Below are positions 61,001-64,000 of a DNA stretch of 64,000 nt, piece by piece. Source of the stretch: Gonapodya sp. JEL0774 (Eukaryota; Monoblepharomycota; Monoblepharidomycetes; Monoblepharidales; Gonapodyaceae); assembly GCA_027604505.1 (NCBI GenBank), contig JADIIX010000008.1, forward strand, positions 196,589-260,588, written 5' to 3'. Position 1 is the first letter of the stretch; each line of letters starts with the position of its first letter. Both the position numbers and the translations under genes were made by a program. The notes under the pieces were generated by a model. The model made no database searches. It saw only the letters and a program-made list of their open reading frames with translations, and was not told where the DNA came from.

Positions 61001-64000
61001 AAACTTTCTAGGTTCTTAAGTCGGCGCTTAACATCACGCGATTTGTTGCTTTGAGAGATCGCGTTTGCAAATAGATCAATGAACCAAGTCAGGGAATACT
61101 GATACATTGGGTCAATGTTCGCGAGATCTGCAATGCAGAAAAACAGAACTGCGGAGTGATTTGCAATAGGACGGTAGCTTTCCCGAGTCTCATCAATCTT
61201 TTTTTCTGTCTCTTCAGCGATTCTCTGTTTCTCAAAGAGACCGTCCGATATAACTTTGCTGGATGAGAGTGCATCAATTGCAGCTTCATTCTCGAGAATG
61301 TTTCCTTCGGACGAAGATAAAATGTATAGGATCTTATCTTCAATCTCCTTAAGCTTCCGCTTATTGTCTGCTGATTGTTGAAGGAGCTGCGACTTTTCGT
61401 CTTCGAGCTCGGGTCGTTCCCTCAGCACAACAATACCCAGGAGTTGATCCTCCAATCCTTCTGGTGTAATCATGAAATTGAGAAGTGATACCTTAGTGGA
61501 GAGCTCCGGCATGTAATGCGGATTTCGAAATTTCGTGGTGATGTAAAGCTTGAACTTTTCAGAGTATTCCACGACATTGTCCCCAAGCTTTATGCACAAT
61601 GATCCCGCGCTACGAAATGTCTGTTTCTGTAGTAGCGGCTCCAAGATAGGATCAAGATCTTCCTTGATATTCTCGATCAGAACTGAAGAACAGTACGGTG
61701 ACCCTAGTCATGAAAGTCGAACAAAGTTCCAACCACCAGACCACTCACCAGGATTTCCAAAAGTAATCGCGTTTTCAAGAGTTCGCAAGTAGTCAGAGTC
61801 TGTGAGCTTTATGGTTTGTAAATTGGAATCCTTCTCCATATTCTTCACCCATTTGTTAGCTTGTCCCTGCGGATCAATCATTAAGGGCCACCGGCGGGCA
61901 TGATAGACGGTGATTCCGTTGTCAACGGAAAAGTCATCGGCGGGAAGGCCCGCAAGGTTCCAGCTTCGAATCTGACAATAAGGATGACATATATGCCCTT
62001 TAAAGTTTCTAGGTTATGAATCTGATTAGCAGAGCATAGAACTGTACCTTGATAGGATCACCTAATACCTTTGCCAGCGTAAAGGAGTCGGAGCATGGAA
62101 TGCGCTGAGCTTTGCAAAACTCGACCCATTCCTTCACAGCATCTTTTCGATATGTTTTGGTAAAGGCGCCAAGGTAGGCTACGTATCCAGCAGCAATAAG
62201 AACATCACCGGTTAAGTAGAAATATGTCGAAGTCAGGGATTTGCTGACATCAGTCCATCGTTGCTGCTCCCCTCCAAGACCACCCAAGAGTGTGTTCGCG
62301 CGATCAAGCTGCTCCACACAACGTTTCTGCTCTGATTCAAGAGAGGTCTTTTTGTCATTCCTGCAAGAAAAATTGTATGGGATTGTGATAGAAAAGTAGT
62401 TGAATTGCGAACGTTAGCACACTCACAGAGCCTGCAGGCTGTCATTCAAAGATTGTAGGCGATCTTCAACTTCTTTTAGCTGTGCGCGCTTTTCATTTAA
62501 CCGTGCCATCAAGCCGTTAACTTCTTCTTCGGCTTTTTTGAGAGCTTCTTGTTTTGGTGCCACGACTTTTATCACTCGATCGTAACCCTCAAGAGCAAGA
62601 ATCCACTGACAAAGCCCTTCAGCAGCTGAGGAAGCATTTTTGACTTTGTCTGGGCGAAACTCAGGATTCGGGACGTATTTCATCCGAATATTTTTGATCA
62701 CTTGCGGTGCTATGTTGTCCTTGTCGAAGGACTTGAGCGCATCCAGAAAGTGAGTGTCAGAGAGCATTTTAAGGGAGGTTTTCCAATAATCGAGTATCAT
62801 TTTCCCGCTTCCAGAGGGGTCTGGTCCCTTTTCGGGCTCTGAGAATAATTTAATCATTATGCCCCATAAACGCCTGAAATCCATGTGCGAGAAAACACTC
62901 ACTGATGTCGCGCAGCACGCAAACAGCCTCAAGAACAAGCTATGATCACAAAATGTGGCGCATCAAAATAGAGCAAGCATCGAAAATAGAGCAAGCATAA
63001 AGAAGCCAACCTTCACTCCTTCTGGTGGATTCTTCATCGCCTTGACAGTATCTATGTCCTTCTTCTGCAATGTATCAAGTGCAGTGAGTGCGGCATTTAG
63101 CAAAGGCATGGCGATAGCCAATTCGCCTTCGCATTCGGCTTTGATTGCGGATGCTTGTTCAGCTTTGAGAGAGGCAACAGATTCTTCTGCCGCAACAGTC
63201 TCTTTAGTTTTGTTAGCATCCACAGACTCCAATTGAATCTTGCTAAGCATCGTAGCCGTTTCCTCTGCTGTTCGAACAAGCTGTGGTTGCAAATCGGAGA
63301 GCTGTATTTTCATCGTTTCAACGGACTCAGCTGCAAACCGTAGCTTTTCCAGTCCTCCGGAATATCGCTTTTGAAGGAGTGACACTTCGTCACGCTTTTG
63401 CGATAGTAACTGTTTGTATGCGAGAAGTAGTTCCAAATACGAAGTCGGAGTCACGTAGTTATAACGACCGGCCTGTTCGCGGAACTTGCTCGATAGCTTG
63501 ACAGTTGATTGGTGAAAATACTGACAAGCTTGCACGATTTCTGGGCGAATGGAGGGATCCAGTTCGACGTCGGCTAGAAAACTTGAAGCTACGGCACTCA
63601 GAGCATCTTGGGGCCATTGCTGCATCCAATCGATCGTGGTACAATTGACGAGAGATGCGAACTGTCGCAAACGGGTGCGAAAAGCGTCGCCTATGGGGCT
63701 CATTGCAAGGATAATGTGGAGGTTCCGCTGCACACGGGATATAAAATATCCATACAGAGCATTCGGGGAGGTATCTCCTGTCAAGTTCTCAGCTTGAGCA
63801 TCTGGGGCGACTCTCTCGGTGATCGCTTGCTTCTCGTCTAAGGCGAAGAGATTCGGTACATCCCCAGCATTTAAAATGCTGGCGATATCTTCAACGAAAG
63901 ATTCATCCTTGATCTGTGTGTCCGCGAACAGGAAAACAGTGCCTCTATTCTCCATTCCCGCAAGCCGTAAGGTCTTTTTCAAGTCATCCCTCCACTCGGC
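58061..64000 (-). CDS. Axonemal dynein heavy chain, C-terminal part (runs off window)
   Basis: The gene enters from the right edge and ends [15 protein letters not shown] at 58061. From N to C the visible parts are AAA4 ([66 protein letters not shown]), the rising stalk helix, the microtubule-binding region (about 62450-62960: [24 protein letters not shown]), the returning helix ([20 protein letters not shown]), AAA5 ([20 protein letters not shown]), AAA6 ([20 protein letters not shown]), and the C-terminal domain ([29 protein letters not shown]). The AAA4 and C-terminal motifs fit the single-headed inner-arm DNAH3/7/12 class. At least ten short introns occur. It powers flagellar beating, so a swimming spore stage is implied. 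Confidence 0.92.

Overview
This is a eukaryotic nuclear window, most likely from a zoosporic (chytrid-type) fungus. Nearly every gene is broken by short GT...AG introns of roughly 45-130 bp (a few reach 350-550 bp). The right end carries the C-terminal half of an axonemal dynein heavy chain, which implies a flagellated stage. The housekeeping genes (HEM2, TFIIB, ICP55, GYP7-type RabGAP) read like fungal orthologues. No lineage was confirmed by a database search. Exon joins were made by eye from splice motifs and reading phase, and are exact only where exon coordinates are listed.

Layout. 0-4 kb (+): the end of a CCDC25 homologue, then an HMG-box protein. 4.2-7.3 kb (-): an LtrA-family membrane protein. 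7.9-10.5 kb (+): a CobW/ZNG1-like zinc-metallochaperone GTPase. 10.5-12.2 kb: a gene-free stretch with a 20-bp tandem repeat and one arm of a dispersed inverted repeat. 12.2-15.9 kb (+): a GYP7-like TBC RabGAP. 15.9-16.9 kb: the second repeat arm. 16.9-20.0 kb (+): ICP55 aminopeptidase. 20.2-21.6 kb (-): HEM2. 22.0-23.5 kb (-): a coiled-coil protein that may be XRCC4-like. 25.3-27.6 kb (+): an MFS transporter. 27.9-29.1 kb (+): TANGO2. 29.4-31.5 kb (-): a stomatin, with an assembly gap inside. 32.0-34.6 kb (+): a TMEM135 homologue. 34.9-36.7 kb (+): a ketopantoate-reductase-family protein. 36.9-43.7 kb (-): a very large PH-domain/coiled-coil protein. 45.1-49.7 kb (-): two paralogous VC0807-like membrane proteins on either side of TFIIB. 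50.4-53.3 kb (-): a mitochondrial-type HtrA protease. 54.1-54.8 kb (+): a small MYND protein. 55.4-57.6 kb (+): a single-pass membrane protein with a long disordered tail. 58.1-64.0 kb (-): dynein heavy chain, running off the right edge.

There is no operon, gene cluster, virus, prophage or CRISPR array. The genes look like an ordinary dense fungal gene neighbourhood with unrelated functions: haem synthesis, mitochondrial protein processing and quality control, vesicle traffic, transcription, zinc delivery and flagellar motility. The least ordinary items are the VC0807-like paralogue pair around TFIIB, the giant PH/coiled-coil gene, the divergent XRCC4-like candidate, a possible second start in ICP55, and the inverted dispersed repeat that brackets the RabGAP gene.
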